Below, in pieces: positions 1 through 13,000 of a stretch of DNA of 64,000 bases (position 1 is its first letter; each line of letters opens with the position of its first letter). Origin of the DNA: Antrodiella citrinella (Eukaryota; Basidiomycota; Agaricomycetes; Polyporales; Steccherinaceae); NCBI GenBank assembly GCA_004802725.1, contig SGPM01000001.1, positions 372,001 through 436,000 on the forward strand, read 5' to 3'. Below the pieces are notes generated by a model that saw only the letters and a list, made by a program, of their open reading frames with translations, searched no databases and had not been told where the DNA came from. A program made the translations under genes and the position numbers.

Positions 1-539
1 ACTGCTGCTGGATAAGGCTGCTCAGGGCCGAGGCGATAGTCGACGGAAACCACCACAGAGTTGGCATCTGACGAGGAACAAGTAGTCAAAAAGAATTTCA
101 ATAGAGCAATCATAGGTCACTGACTCTTGCACATATGTGTCGAGAACGAATTCTCTGTGCTGATGTTGCCGAGGCACCATCCACCTGGGGACGCTTCGTG
201 TCAGCATAGCTCATTTGCAGAGAGAGATCTTAGCATACCACCGTGGAAGAAGATGAAGACTGGCCACCCATCCGGCGGTGGAGACCCTTCTGGCGTGAAT
301 ACGCGCATGTCACAGTGCGAGAGAGGGATGTCTTTGATGTCTCCAACTTTCAGTGGCTCCGATCCTCCAAAGACGGCTGGACCATTGCGAACGGCGGGGT
401 TCCATGGAACAGAGTAGATAGGTGGTACGAACGCCGTGGTGGCGTTGTGGTGTGCGACATACTCGGGGAGCAATTTGGAGACGAAGTCAGGGTGTATAGG
501 CTGTAGCACCTTCCTCGTATCAGCTGTAGTATCGACCAT
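1..539 (-). CDS. Alpha/beta hydrolase, HSL/acetyl-esterase type (3' part outside window)
   Basis: Start ATG at 539. Three exons fit: 539-239, 184-125 and 67-1. Spliced, the first two junctions give an HGGGW oxyanion-hole motif (residues about 101-105) followed by CLGNISTENSF, then SVVVSVDYRLGPEQPYPAA, the typical strand and loop before the GxSxG nucleophile elbow of hormone-sensitive-lipase family esterases. The nucleophile Ser, Asp and His would lie beyond base 1, so the gene is cut by the window edge and is not shown to be broken. The family hydrolyses short-chain esters or amides in the cytosol; the substrate cannot be told from this part. It is divergent from the D-serine dehydratase gene, with 545 bp between the starts. 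Confidence 0.85.
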
Positions 540-1084
540 GTTGGAAAGGACAATTGTGGAACTCGAGCCAACATACCAGTTGTACTTATAGCACGATAAA
601 TCATTGGGCGGTCCGCTGCTCCGGCGCAAGCACCTGCTTCGTCAGATTCTGCTTAAATAACTCTGGTAGCGCCGACAAGCGGCATGGCCCGCTACTGTTA
701 GTGCTTAGTTGGAACTGACGAAAAAATTGAGGCGCATACAGCACGGTGAGTATTTCAACGGCACAGGCAGCGATCCAGGCGCACTTGCTCGCGCAATGCA
801 CACAACTAGAGAACGGCGCGGAAGTAATTACTAGCTCGACGGCATGCCACGGCACGAGGCGGATAACCCAGAGATGGTAACGTTGCGCGGGCCGGTGCGG
901 GCCGGTGCCTCGAACTCGATCATATCTAAGACCCGCTACCGTTAGGTAGCGGGGATTTAACGCTGTGCGGGCCGGAGCGGGACGGTTTGGGCCGGTGCCT
1001 AAACGGTAGCGGAGTCTTCAGTGATACCGAGTCCGGAGCTTTATAAAGAAACAAAGTATCACCTTCCGAGTCAGACCCATCGCG
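540..1084. other. Intergenic promoter region between the hydrolase and DSD1
   Basis: This is the spacer between two divergent genes. I see no coding signal in it; the open frames are short and lack family features. It contains the GC-rich repeat block at 884-1016, annotated separately. No clear TATA box was identified. Confidence 0.6.
884..1016. repeat. GGGCCGG-type short repeats with a 9-bp inverted repeat
   Basis: The core GGGCCGG with a following T or A recurs at about 889, 899, 969 and 989, with a degenerate copy (GGGACGG) at about 979. A perfect inverted repeat, CCCGCTACC-GTTA-GGTAGCGGG, spans 932-953, and CGGTAGCGG recurs at about 1004-1012. The block lies 70-200 bp upstream of the DSD1 start. 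Dense GGGCCGG direct repeats are common near the ends of hAT transposons, so a decayed transposon end is possible, but no partner terminus or target-site duplication was found. It could equally be a cis-regulatory cluster. Confidence 0.55.
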
Positions 1085-2607
1085 ATGCCATCCCTCGTAA
1101 ACTCCCAAACGCACACTCCCGTTCACCTCGCAAACAATCCGAATAAGGAGGCGTTGGTCGATGAATTCAAAGGTCGTTCTGTAGATTCCCTGCGGACCCC
1201 TGCTGCAGTGATCGACAGGGCTATATTTGCAAAGAACTGTGCTCGGATGCACGACAATGCCCGAGCATGGAAATCAAAGTTCCGTGCACACGTCAAGACA
1301 CACAAGGTATGCAGACGGTCTTCACTGCCAAGAGAAGTTTCTGAATACGCTTCACCAGACGAACGAGGGAACGAGATTGCAACTACAGTCCAGCTCTGAC
1401 AGCACGCATGCCATCGTAGTATCTACACTGATGGAGGCCCATGAAATTGTGAAAGGCGGATTTGTTGCCGATGGTACTGTGGACGATGTGCGTGAGCTTG
1501 ATCCATGAAACCTACTTCAGATGAATTAACGAAGTGAATCAGATACTCTATGGCTTACCTATACCGGTCAACAAGTTGGCAGACCTGTCCTCGTTATGGG
1601 ACACGATTGCCACCTTTGGCGCGACCATCAGGGTCTTAATCGACCACCCTGACCAGATTACAGCTATCGAGCAATTTGAGCAGGGACTGGAGAAAACGAG
1701 AAAGTGGTCAGCGTTCCTCAAGGTGGATTCCGGTGGAAAGTGAGCTTACCTTACACGCACGACAAGGACATATACTGACTGAATCCAGACGTGCAGGACT
1801 AGACCCTTCCTCGGCTGCCTTTAAAGAGGTCCTGGAATGCGCCTTGACTAGCCCGCACGTGGAGGTGTTTGGATTCTATTGCCATGCAGGTAATTCCTAC
1901 GCGTCAACGTCCCCTGAAGAAGCTTCAAAGTTCTTGTCTGTGGAGCTCAACGCAGTCAATGACGCGGCGCGTCTGGCGAAATCGTTCCTGGCAGGAATCG
2001 GCGCTACTAGAGAAAGCCCCTTCACCCTTTCTGTTGGATCTACACCCACCGCTCACGCCGCTACACCCGAAAACAGCGCCAAGCTGGCGAACATCTTGAA
2101 TGGCACGCTAGAGCTCCACGCTGGTAAGTACATTGTATCATGTTAGTTTAGGCAAAATTGACTTCATAATTATTTTCAGGGAATTACCCACTGCTCGACC
2201 TCCAGCAGCTTCACACTGGGCTCATCCACCGTGATCGCTTCGCGCAGTATGTGACCGCGACAGTAATTTCTTACTATCGTGGTAGAGCAGCGGACGGTTC
2301 CGATGAAGCGCTATGCGATGCCGGAGCGATTGCCATGAGTAAGGATACGGGTCCTAGTGGCTCGTTTGGGGAAGTCGTCGGGAAGGCCTGGAAGCTCGGC
2401 CGTGTTTCACAGGAGCATGGTATCCTGGCAGAAGATTCGCAGCGAGCAGACCAAGATGGAATCAAGATAGGAGAAGTTGTGCACATCGTTGGGCAGCATG
2501 CATGTCTGATACTGGCTGCTTATCCGTGGTACTACATTGTTGATTCTGAAGGCCAGGGCGGAGCGGAAGTTGTTCAGGATGTGTGGGTACCTTGGAAGGG
2601 TTGGTAA
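1085..2607 (+). CDS. DSD1: D-serine dehydratase (PLP- and zinc-dependent, eukaryotic DSD1 type)
   Basis: The enzyme deaminates D-serine to pyruvate and ammonia in the cytosol. Exons 1085-1306, 1359-1491, 1535-1739, 1789-2123 and 2180-2607 join in frame to 440 residues, close to the family length. Residues about 37-75 carry the alanine-racemase-like N-terminal fold, ending in RAHVKTHK, which includes the PLP-binding Lys. FLKVDSGGKRAG follows at the exon 3/4 junction. Near the C-terminus GQHACL supplies the His and Cys zinc ligands known from the chicken and yeast enzymes. The start is the first ATG in frame with these motifs. All five exons have GT-AG borders. The Rab4-type gene follows on the same strand after 291 bp. 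Confidence 0.93.
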
Positions 2608-2898
2608 ACGCACCTAGTCGTCATTAAGTCGAGCGGATTAAGTAGATCGTGATAGTATATTCGAAACAAGTAGTAAATTGACTTGCTGGAAGTATGAGAC
2701 GAGCTCGAGTGAAGAGGACGAAGGAGGAGGCAAGCGCTTACAGTTACGTGGAGCCGATCTTGAGCGTCTAACTCCGACCCTTCCTCGTTCCGCTGCCTTA
2801 ACGCTCAACAACTCTCGTGCCAGTTTCGTCCTGAGCACCTTCTAAAAACATATTGAAGACTTCTCGGGACCACCAGAACTACAGGAAACCATTGAAAC

Positions 2899-4000
<1,102 letters not shown>

Positions 4001-5021
4001 TGCTGTGTATGAAGACGCTTCTCCATATTGGTTAGCTCGCATGCGCTGACGTGGCATGTGCGAATTTGTGCGAATCCATCATCTCTTGATCGTCCGTCAA
4101 CTTACCATCGGTTTCCCCATCCTTAGGTTGGAACTCATTTTCGCCGGGCTTGAGCCTTCGCTTGCCCTACGTTTCGATGTTTCGGAACGCATTCATACCC
4201 ATTCATCCGCTATACCATTTCACAGCCATTACTATTCGCCGAGCACGCCCTCCCACGCCTTATGCCTTCTTTCGCATCCGATGGCTACACTCGCCCACGA
4301 CATTCATTTTTCTGGACCCCTTGTAACGTTCGTAATGGGATTCTTGTATTTTTGTGCCCCATGTTTATTTTTATACCTCACAAAGGACTTGAGATACGAC
4401 CATTTCGTATCTTGACTTGGATCACGAAGGTGGTTTACTACATATCGAATGGCTGTATCCATTGGCACGTCACAGTTGCTCATGGATTACCCCACGCGTG
4501 TGTAGATCTCTTCCCGTTTCCCATCACTGCATGACCAGTCTCGATAAGACTTGTGTCCTACTGCTTTGTCCGTACATGGCCCATCACGTACGTTTAGGTA
4601 GGAGTTTAAGCGTTTAAAAGCGCGCGCATGACTGAGAAGGTTAGTTTTGCCATACTGTACACTCTTCTGTACCATCTGCACGCTGACCTCAGGGACAAAT
4701 TTGTGTCTTCTTCTGCCCTGGTGAGCAGTCCTGTCGGTAGCATCCGCATGGAATATCTGGTCACTGTGTCCGGTCACTTGGGACTGGAAGGACTGGAATC
4801 AGTCAGTTGATAATGTGAGAAGCTCGGATTCCGGTATGTTTCGGTCGTTCCGCCGTACTACAGTCGAGATTTTCCCGATCCCACGTTGAATCGCCTCTTA
4901 CTCAGGACGTTCATATACCTTGGGACATGGCTCAAGCAAACGAGTTTCCGCTGATTTGCCATCGCTCTGACTTTGCCATTGTGCCCCATCTTGGTCCTGG
5001 GCATCGCGTCGGACACAGGTG
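4001..5021. other. 1-kb intergenic region, probably the long leader/promoter of the next gene
   Basis: Open frames here (for example 4062-4415) are made of ordinary composition with no recognisable domain and no consistent intron pattern, so I do not call a gene. The region probably holds the 3' UTR of the Rab4-type gene and the promoter and 5' leader of the Ser/Thr/Pro-rich membrane protein that starts at about 5022. I see no repeat or RNA gene. Confidence 0.45.
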
Positions 5022-8000
5022 ATGACCATTGCGGTCTCCTCCTTTACGCCTGGTAAGTTGTTCCATTGCAGTTCATTGTCGCTATAGCCGCAATGCTATC
5101 TTGACTGGGAATGTCCTTTGCTACGAAGAGAGCGTATTCATCATCGCTATGCATTGCCGCTATGTGTCAGACGTGTCCTTAGTCGACTGTTCGCTGATGA
5201 CCGCTCCCCCTTTCATTAATGACATTCCGACAACCCTTCAAACCCCTCCAGGCATAAGTGCGGTTTCAAACGGGGCCAATCTATCTGCACCTACGTTTAC
5301 TTCTATTCCTGGCCCTTCCTTGGGTCCTTCCTCGTCGAATAGTTCCTTGATCAGCTCCCCGTCTGCATCTAGTTCTGTCCCTCAGTTCTCCTCGGTGTCC
5401 CCGTCCATCTCTGCAGTGCCTTCAAGGGCAAGCGAGCCTGTGAGCACCGTCTTAGCAGTGTCCTCAGGTGCAAGCGAGCCCGTGAGCATTGTCCCGTCTG
5501 CACCACCTTCCGTGGTGGCGGCCTCTCCTTCTGGCACGCTCATAACGATCCCTTCAGAAAGTGTTGCGGTGCCTAGCTCTGCTCCAGCACCAACTTCCCA
5601 AGTTCTGAGCCGACCTGTACGCGGAGGACCCGGGATATCCGCATCTCCCTCAGTGTCGCCGATCATCACCATGCCTTCTTCAGGTGTCGACCGCGCTGCG
5701 CCGCCTTCAGCAACTCCTTCAGCAGCACCAAGTGACCAGAAATCAGCAGACGTGTCAGTACGAGCAGACATACGTGTCATTTCACGTGAACTGACCAGTG
5801 ACTTCTCTTATCAGGTCGAGCGTCACGGGATCCGGTAGCAATACCGACATCCCTCCTCAGTCTGCAACTCCATCCGACAAAAGGCCGACTGGCCCTGACA
5901 CTCCGACTGTTCCTCCAACATCTGCAGTGTCTTCCGAGGTGCCCTCGACACCTTCAGCGAAGTCTCAATCGGCCGTGGTCTCACCGACACCACCACCTTC
6001 GAAACCGGTCGCACCTCCATCTCCCCCAACTTCCAGTCATTCAGCGTCCCCGTCGAGGGCAACACCTCCCGTATCCACCCCAGCAGCAGCCAGCTCACCG
6101 GCCCCTCCGACGCAGCCGCAGCCGCCCCAAACCGATGCTCAACAGACGGAGCCTGTGGTTAGTTTCCATTCATCTGTCCCCTCTGTTCCACAGACGGTGC
6201 CAAGTAACGGTGTTACCCCAGTGGTGAGCTCGAATGTGGTCAAGCCGGTGCAGACGCCACCTGCAGCCAGCGGTCCTCCACGGGCTCCCGAGATCACTGA
6301 GAGCGCTGCTACGCCGTTGACAAGTGCTCAGGTCCCAGAGGGGACTAAGAGTGCTACTGTACCGTTGACGAGCCAAGCTCCAGAGGCGGCTGAGGGCGTT
6401 GCTGTCGAGAGTACCAACCACGGTGCTGTACCCACCCCTCCTTTCTCGCCTTCTTCTCTTGCATTCCCTGCAGCAGTACCTGGAGTCTCACCTGTTGATC
6501 ACCTCCAGGCTAACGGGCAGTCCAGTGCATCTATCAGCACGATCACGGACAGACCGGAAACGACGTTGTCTTCGCCCGTGTTCGTCTCCACGACAGACTC
6601 TGCGGGCCATGTGTCATTGAGTGTGCCTCCCGTATTCACGAGCCTTGGCGTGTCGACGGAGCCGAATGGGCAGTTGGTTAGTGTCACACATGTCATTGCG
6701 AACCCGACTGGAATATGGGGTGTCGGCGATAACACAGTTGAGACTAAAGAAGGGTAAATATATGCGTATTCCGTTGTTACATGATGTACTGTGAATTGAC
6801 GTTGGCCTACTATCTGCAGGTTCTTCGGAAACACTGGCGCTGTAGCAGGCGTATTCCTTGTCGTAGGCATCCTCGTCGCGGCTATTGCTTCTACAATCGC
6901 ATGGATTCTCTGCCGCAAACGTCGCCGACGCGTACTCCGCAACAGCATCTCCCGACCTCTGCCCTACCCCGAGAACCCCTTTGAAGACCCACGCGAGACC
7001 CCTTCTCCTACACAGATGCGCTACGTCGGTTCCGACTCGTCTCATCGTAACCTCGTCGGTACGGTGGCGGCAGCCCCAGGCAGGAACTTGCTTGACGATG
7101 AGGTGGATGGGAATGAGGACGTGCCGCCTGCGCCTCTGCCGCCGAGTTTGACCTACCCGACTGAAGTTGGCCAGGTGTATGACAGAGGTAGACAACCAGG
7201 TTCGGCCACCAATCTCCGCCCGATGTCCCAGACCATGGGTCTGGCTGGTATCGGCGCAGGGAAGCGCAGTTTCGACCGCCCGTCGTACAATGGTCCGTTC
7301 AGTGACTATCATGGCACGCGGTCTGTTGGGCATACCAAGTCCTACAGCACGGGCGGCATGCCTGCGTTCAGGGGAGAACCCACTCGGGGCCCTCCTGCGT
7401 CTCTGAACATCAGGATGCAGAACCTCCCTCCTTTGAGCCCGCCGATGGAGATGCCGAGCGTCGAATCGAGCCCTAGTATCTACCCTTCTTCGCTTCCTCC
7501 AGCACCTACTCCTACGCAAGGCGCAGATCACGGACACGACGACGACGACGACGAAACGGACAACGAAGAGACGATCCGGATTAAACCCTTTATCCCACCT
7601 GTACCGCCTGTGCCACCTCTCCCTGTGCAACAGCCAGCACCTGTGACAGCTGCCGCTGCCAGGCCGCGCACGAACCCACCCGTGATACCCCCACGCAGCC
7701 CGCTCCGGCACAGCGGCGGCTATGGCACACCTGCGACCGAAACTAAACAAGCGTTGATCATCCAGACGCAGATGTCGGCCCCGCAGTTGAAGACGGCGTA
7801 TCAAGGGTACGAGCCTCTGACGCCGCCCGCGTCGCTGTCGTCCGAGGGCTCGCCTGGCTCGCCGAGAGAAAAGACGAAGAACCCGTTTGTGGAGTATCAG
7901 GATGAGGTGTTGAAGGCGCCGGCGTTGGTGTCGTTCCCTTCGTCGTCAACTACGCTCACGCAGACGAGTAGTGCGCCGAGTACGAGTGGGAGTGGGTCCA

Positions 8001-8164
8001 CGGAGGAATCTGTGCAAAATGGGAACTTGCGCTCGCAGAATAACTTTTATACGAGGAGAACGTTGATCGAGGTAAGCCATGCGTCTTGATTTCGAAGTAC
8101 TCCAGTTTGCTTATCATGCCGTTTTGCGTAGCTTCGACCTGCAACTACAGAGTGGAAGAATTGA
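5022..8164 (+). CDS. Ser/Thr/Pro-rich single-pass membrane protein A (wall-sensor-like)
   Basis: The function is unknown; the architecture resembles fungal wall or polarity proteins with an O-glycosylated ectodomain (Mid2, SKG6 or Axl2 style). Proposed exons are 5022-5052 (weak), 5171-5753, 5815-6753, 6820-8071 and 8132-8164. About 500 residues are rich in Ser, Thr, Pro and Ala. The exon 3/4 junction then gives GFFGNTGAVAGVFLVVG and a hydrophobic stretch ending at WILC, followed by RKRRRR, a stop-transfer signal. The cytoplasmic tail of about 430 residues is Pro-rich (PPVPPVPPLP), with an acidic run HDDDDDETDNEET. It ends LRPATTEWKN. There is no clear signal peptide, so the N-terminus is uncertain; ATG 5197 is an alternative start. 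Gene B at 10204 is a paralogue. Confidence 0.72.
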
Positions 8165-8327
8165 AGCGTAACGATATATCGGACATGGACGCAAACACGA
8201 GCTCGATTGTAACATACACTGTAATATACATAGACCAATTTGTAGCACGCGTACGCACACATGTATGTACTCTCTTCAGCAGCTTGTATAGAACCTTATG
8301 ACATCACATATTTCAAATGCCCACCCA

Positions 8328-9455
8328 TCATGCCTTAGCAGCAATAGCAGCAGCAGAGACGATCCTACTGCTATCGGTGACGAACCCATAGCCGTTCCCG
8401 CTGTTGTAAATCATATTTTCGTATCCTCCTTCAGGCGATGTGGTCGCCACTGCGTCGCTGATAACAACGCAGTCGTACCCTCGGTAGTAGCAGTCAACCA
8501 AGGTGCCGAGGACGCACTGCAAGCAAGGAATTGAATTATTGGACAGAGAGGGAATTCGAATTACCCACCTGATCTGCGTTGACACCTGCAAACAGGAGAG
8601 TAGTTATGCCTTCCTCCTGGAGGTATAGATCAAGGGCACTCTGTGGCCCCCAAAGTCCACTCATCCTATGAATATTTCCCTTTAGAGAATCTCCGGCATC
8701 AGAAAGAGAGACCTTACCTGTTCTTGTGAATCCAGACATCCGTCCCCGCGTCCTTTCCGGCTTCGTACAGTGGCTGCAACGGGCCATACAAGTCGGAGTT
8801 GTACGCCCCGCGTATGAGGAGACGGCCGAAAGTACCAGGGAGTTCAGCACCGAATCCACCCTGTCCGTTCTTCATGAAACTGCGTACGAGGGAAGGTGGG
8901 ATCGTGGTGAGTTCGTGGTCGGTGAGTCCCCAGTTTCTAGCGGAGTTGACGTTTCAGAATGTATGCATGCCTCAGATAGTGCAACGTACACCCAGAGGAT
9001 CTTTGCACCTAGAGAACGTAATGCAGGAACTGCGCCTTCCAATGGAGGTACACATGCAAGGCCTTTTGGGTGTGCTCTCAAATCCGGGTGGAGGAAGAAA
9101 CTGTTTAACTTCGATGAGATGGAGATACCGGTATGAACGAACAACCGTACTTCTGCATGTCAACGACGACAATTGCAGTCTGCGCCTTGTTTAGACGCAG
9201 TGTCCTGCCGCCATCCACTTCAAGTTCGAATTGAGTGTCCGACTTCAGCGGGGGAGACGCGACGTTCCCCGTCTCGCCTACGACATCCTTGTCGACTTTC
9301 AGGGCTACATGCGCGGAGCGGGTAAGATCGACAAGGCCTGACGGGTACTCGACCCAGAAAGAGGCGGCATTGCCGTACTCCACGACGGCATCGACTTTAG
9401 GCCGTCTGATCATGTCTTGGATGGGGTAATCGTAGTTCGGGGGTGGAGCAGACAT
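8328..9455 (-). CDS. Isochorismatase-like cysteine hydrolase
   Basis: This is a member of the isochorismatase/nicotinamidase fold (PF00857), which hydrolyses amides, ureides or vinyl ethers using an Asp-Lys-Cys triad. The start is ATG 9455. Five exons fit: the exon 1/2 junction yields AIVVVDMQNFFLHPDLR with the Asp, exon 3 has WIHKN with the likely Lys before RMSGLWG, and the exon 4/5 junction gives GVNADQCVLGT with the Cys. It ends VSAAAIAAKA and TGA at 8328. An extra N-terminal part of about 85 residues precedes the fold, as in other fungal members. The substrate is not evident. It is convergent with protein A (163 bp) and divergent from protein B (748 bp). Confidence 0.87.
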
Positions 9456-10203
9456 GGGATGGACCGTCAGTGGGGTGATCCTTGGATCACCATTGAAGGG
9501 TAAACCTTACAGGTAGTGGGAATAAGACGACGTCAAGGTGGGAGGTGTGAGAGGCAACCGGCGACGGTGAGGTCTGAGGCCCAACTTTCATAGCAAATTC
9601 ACAAGGAGTACTGATCTATATTTGGTGCATCCAGATTGTTGATAACGGCTTGAGGAGGAGCGCGGGCATAGAGACATGGGCATCGGAGCGGCGGGACATG
9701 ATGCACCAGGAGTCAGCAAACAGTATCGGGCCTGCCAAAATCAATCGAGAGGACTATAGAGCATAAAGAGAGATGAAGCGAATGTGAGCGAAAAGGAGAT
9801 CGGCCAGGATTGTTATCGCAGAAGATTGGTTTGGCTGAAGCAGAAAATAGAGCTTAGAGGGCGCTGTGGTAATTTGACACTAGTGGCTGGATGTCGGATT
9901 GAGTACTGTAGAGAACACAGCCATGAAAACGACGTGTACGGGGGCTGTCGGATTGTACCGGGGTGGTGAGCAGCAGAGGCGGGACAGAGGGGGGAGTGCG
10001 TCGGGATGTGTCCTGGAAAGGGAAGCGTCGGGAGCACGTGCATGACGTCTTTCGGATTAGCCAGACTGAGTTGTATTTATCCTTTATGTCCCTCCTAAAC
10101 CACATCGTGGCCGGCGCACCACATACACGCCCAAGGTAATGTCCTCTCTCTCTTTCCTCCCGTCGTCGTCGTCGTCGTCGTCGAGCTCGTGTCTGTCCTC
10201 ACC
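9456..10203. other. Intergenic region with a CGT trinucleotide run
   Basis: This is a shared upstream region of two divergent genes. No coding signal was seen on either strand. A perfect run of the triplet CGT occupies about 10161-10183, directly before the start codon of protein B; being a triplet repeat in a leader it may vary in length between strains. A second ATG at 10139 opens a short Ser-rich upstream frame of about 30 codons that ends before the main frame could begin. Confidence 0.5.
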
Positions 10204-12418
10204 ATGCGCCTTCATCCTCGGCAGACTTTGACCGCACCCTCTGGCCAGTCTGCCACGGCCACCTCTGGCGACTCTCCGTCTTCACAGCTTTCCGCGTCTC
10301 GAGGTGTGTCCTCTTTCCTTTCTCCTTTACAGTCGCTGCACCCATTTTCATCTTCATCTTCGCCTCCAATTTCCGCGTGCTTTAGCCTTTTCCTCCATCC
10401 CCATACGCGTTTTCCTCATTCTCTCTTTTCAAAGGCGTTGCTGCTTCCTCACCACCGTCAACCTCGCCTTCTCTTCCAACATCTCCAACCCTTTCCGCAC
10501 CCTCGAACGCGGCAGCCTCTTCACCGTCTCAGTCCATGTCCACGAACCCATCTCCACCTGCATCTGTGTCCTCCCAATCTCCAGCACCTACTGACTCTTC
10601 TCCTGCTTCTCCTCTGTCTACCCCTGCTCCGCCTACATCTACTCCTGCTTCTCAACCCTCCGATCCTCCAACGTCTGCGCCCAACTCTATGGCGACAGGT
10701 TCGTCCGCTGCCTCTGCACCTTCTTCACCACCCGCGTCCCTGTAAGTGCTTCTTGGCTGTGCCTGATTTCCCGTGCTCATTCCCACAATTGTTATTCTCA
10801 GAGCGCCCTCGTCTCCGCCTGCGACAGCGAGTTCAGACCCACCAACCACCATGAGTACTCCGTCGAGCACCCCATCCTCCATACCGTCCTCGACGCCATC
10901 CTCGACACCGTCTTCTACGCCGTCTTCTACGCCGTCGTCGACCCCTTCGTCGACCCCCTCGTCGACACCCTCGTCAACGCCTTCATCGACACCTACATCG
11001 ACACCTTCATCNACACCCTCTTCAACACCCTCTTCAACACCTTCGTCTACTCCTTCATCTACACCCTCGTCTACACCTTCGTCCACACCCTCGTCGACCG
11101 CAGCTTCCACACCCTCGTCTACACCGTCNTCAACGCCTTCGTCTGCACCGTCTACTACGCCCTCATCGACTCCGTCTGCTACCCGGACGTCTGCACCGGT
11201 GTCAACTTCTGATCCNGCAGCAACGTACGTGCTTTTTACACCAGCAAAGTGACCCGCATATTTACTAACTCCACACCAGTACGACTTTCCCGACTGTAGT
11301 TGTCGTTACGGAAACCGGTACCAACGGACAGGTCGTCACCACCACGCCACCATTCGTTACTCAAACGGTTACGACAGTTGGGAGCAACGGTAGCCCAAGC
11401 ATCGTCACTATCATAGGAAGCAACCCAACCACAATCAACTCCAGCAACGATGCAGGTGGAGCGTCACAGTAAGTCTCCCTCCCGATGCATCTGGCCTCCG
11501 GTCGTTCGCAACTTCTAATCCCTTTCCCATCATCGTAGGTTCTTCCGAAACAAAGGCGCTGTGGCCGGTGTTTTCCTCATTGTAGGTCTGGCGGCAGCAT
11601 CTATTGTGCTCTTCCTGTACTTCTTCATCCGGAGACGGAGGCGCACAGCTCGGTTGGAGCATGATGCAGCTGTCGCATCGACGCTCGCTGAGGCAGGGTT
11701 CAACCGTACACCTGTGGACGGAGACGATGATGATGTCAGGATGAGACAAAACTCGTTTGGCACACGGACGTTCGGCTCTATACCAAGCGCAAGCCAACCG
11801 GGGACGCTTGCTAGTGCCGGTGGTGCGCCACCTGAACGATATCTGGACGACCCATTTGCAGCTCCGCCTCCGCTTGAATTCAACCCTTACGATGGATTCG
11901 GTGCAATCGCGGCCCCTGCTGCTGCTGTTGCGGGCACTAGTCGCAATGGGTATGCACCAGCCCGCACGAGTAGCCCACCGCCCGGTGGAGGACATAGCCA
12001 TAATCATAGCTACAGTTCCAGCTCGGGAGGACACGCCGCTCGTGAGAGTGCTGGTAGCTTCGAGCCGCTGCTTGCTCAGTACAACAAGAGCTCTGGACCG
12101 ACACCTCCACTCACGCCTGGGGTTTCTCCCAATAGTCTGGCCCCGCCGCCCGTGGTGCCACCACGGAATCCTGCGCGAGATACGGAGTCCAGGCCCAATA
12201 CACGGAGTGGCGAAGGTCCCGTCACGAAAGATGATGCGAGCTCTGTTTACTCGGCCGAGGGCGATCTGGTTCCAGACTTGACGCCTCAAACCAAGTTGGA
12301 GGTAAGCTCTAGGTTTAGGGTATCGTGTGTCGTCATTGTCTGACGATGGACTCTTCGTTCGTAGATTCGCAATCTCCAACCTGGAGACATCTCTCGTGAC
12401 CCCTCCATCCGACGATGA
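10204..12418 (+). CDS. Ser/Thr/Pro-rich single-pass membrane protein B (paralogue of A)
   Basis: Exons 10204-10303, 10435-10741, 10802-11224, 11280-11468, 11539-12301 and 12365-12418 join in frame. The ectodomain is rich in Ser, Thr and Pro, with a tandem TPSS array at about 10860-11200, then a VTETGTNGQVVTTT segment. Across the exon 4/5 junction comes QFFRNKGAVAGVFLIVG, a transmembrane helix and FFIRRRRRT. The tail is Pro-rich (PPPVVPPRNP) and ends SRDPSIRR. The FF-x-N-x-GAVAGVFL block and the intron phases around it match protein A. No signal peptide is obvious. A surface sensor or polarity role is inferred only from architecture. Three N bases (11012, 11129, 11216) lie in the repeat exon, so the repeat count may be wrong. 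Confidence 0.8.
10860..11200 (+). repeat. TPSS-coding tandem repeat
   Basis: A 12-bp unit coding Thr-Pro-Ser-Ser recurs more than 20 times with codon changes (ACG, ACC, ACA; CCG, CCC, CCT). In the protein it forms an extended, probably O-mannosylated stalk. The Ns at 11012 and 11129 show that the assembly was uncertain here. Confidence 0.8.
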
Positions 12419-13000
12419 CCGAGGATATACTGTTATGTTCATATCACCTGTTGTTGCTTATAACACTTGATCTTTGTCTGCACTTCATTCACATGCTACT
12501 CACCAATCCTTGCATTGCACAATGTCCCAGACATTCACTCTTTACGACTTTTGCTTTACGCTCTTTGGCTGTTTGATCTCTACCATACTTACTTCTCGCA
12601 CCACCTTATTGCTTCATATCCCTGCCTTTTTTGGTTGCTTTTTACTTGGTTGCTCGTTGCAAAAGGGATTTTTGACGACGTTCACGACACTCGGACACTA
12701 CGCTCGCACTCTTCCCTCTCTCACCAACGGACAGTTTTCCGATACACGCATCTTTTTATCGTGCTTGCTTTAGTTTAGTTGTTGTGAATAAGACAATAGA
12801 ATTCCGTCGGTCGTTTGTGTCCGTTGCGTTGTGAAAGCGTCTCGGAACCGCAGCCAAATAAGCGCTTCGTATCTCTTGGCAAATATGCCAGTGGTGTGCA
12901 CTGCACTTGAAGTTGTACTCGTCTCGTCGTGTTCACATTCCTACTCTCTCGTATCTTATTTCCTTCATCTCTGGCGTCCAGGAGACACGAAACACCCACC
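12419..13000. other. Intergenic region
   Basis: It holds the 3' UTR of protein B and the promoter of the next gene. Pyrimidine-rich stretches precede the ATG at 13001. Open frames at 12467-12778 have no recognisable features. Nothing else was seen. Confidence 0.5.

Noticed and set aside
4062..4415. 119-codon open frame between the Rab4-type gene and protein A
   Set aside because: No domain, no repeat and no splice context; it looks like leader or intergenic sequence.
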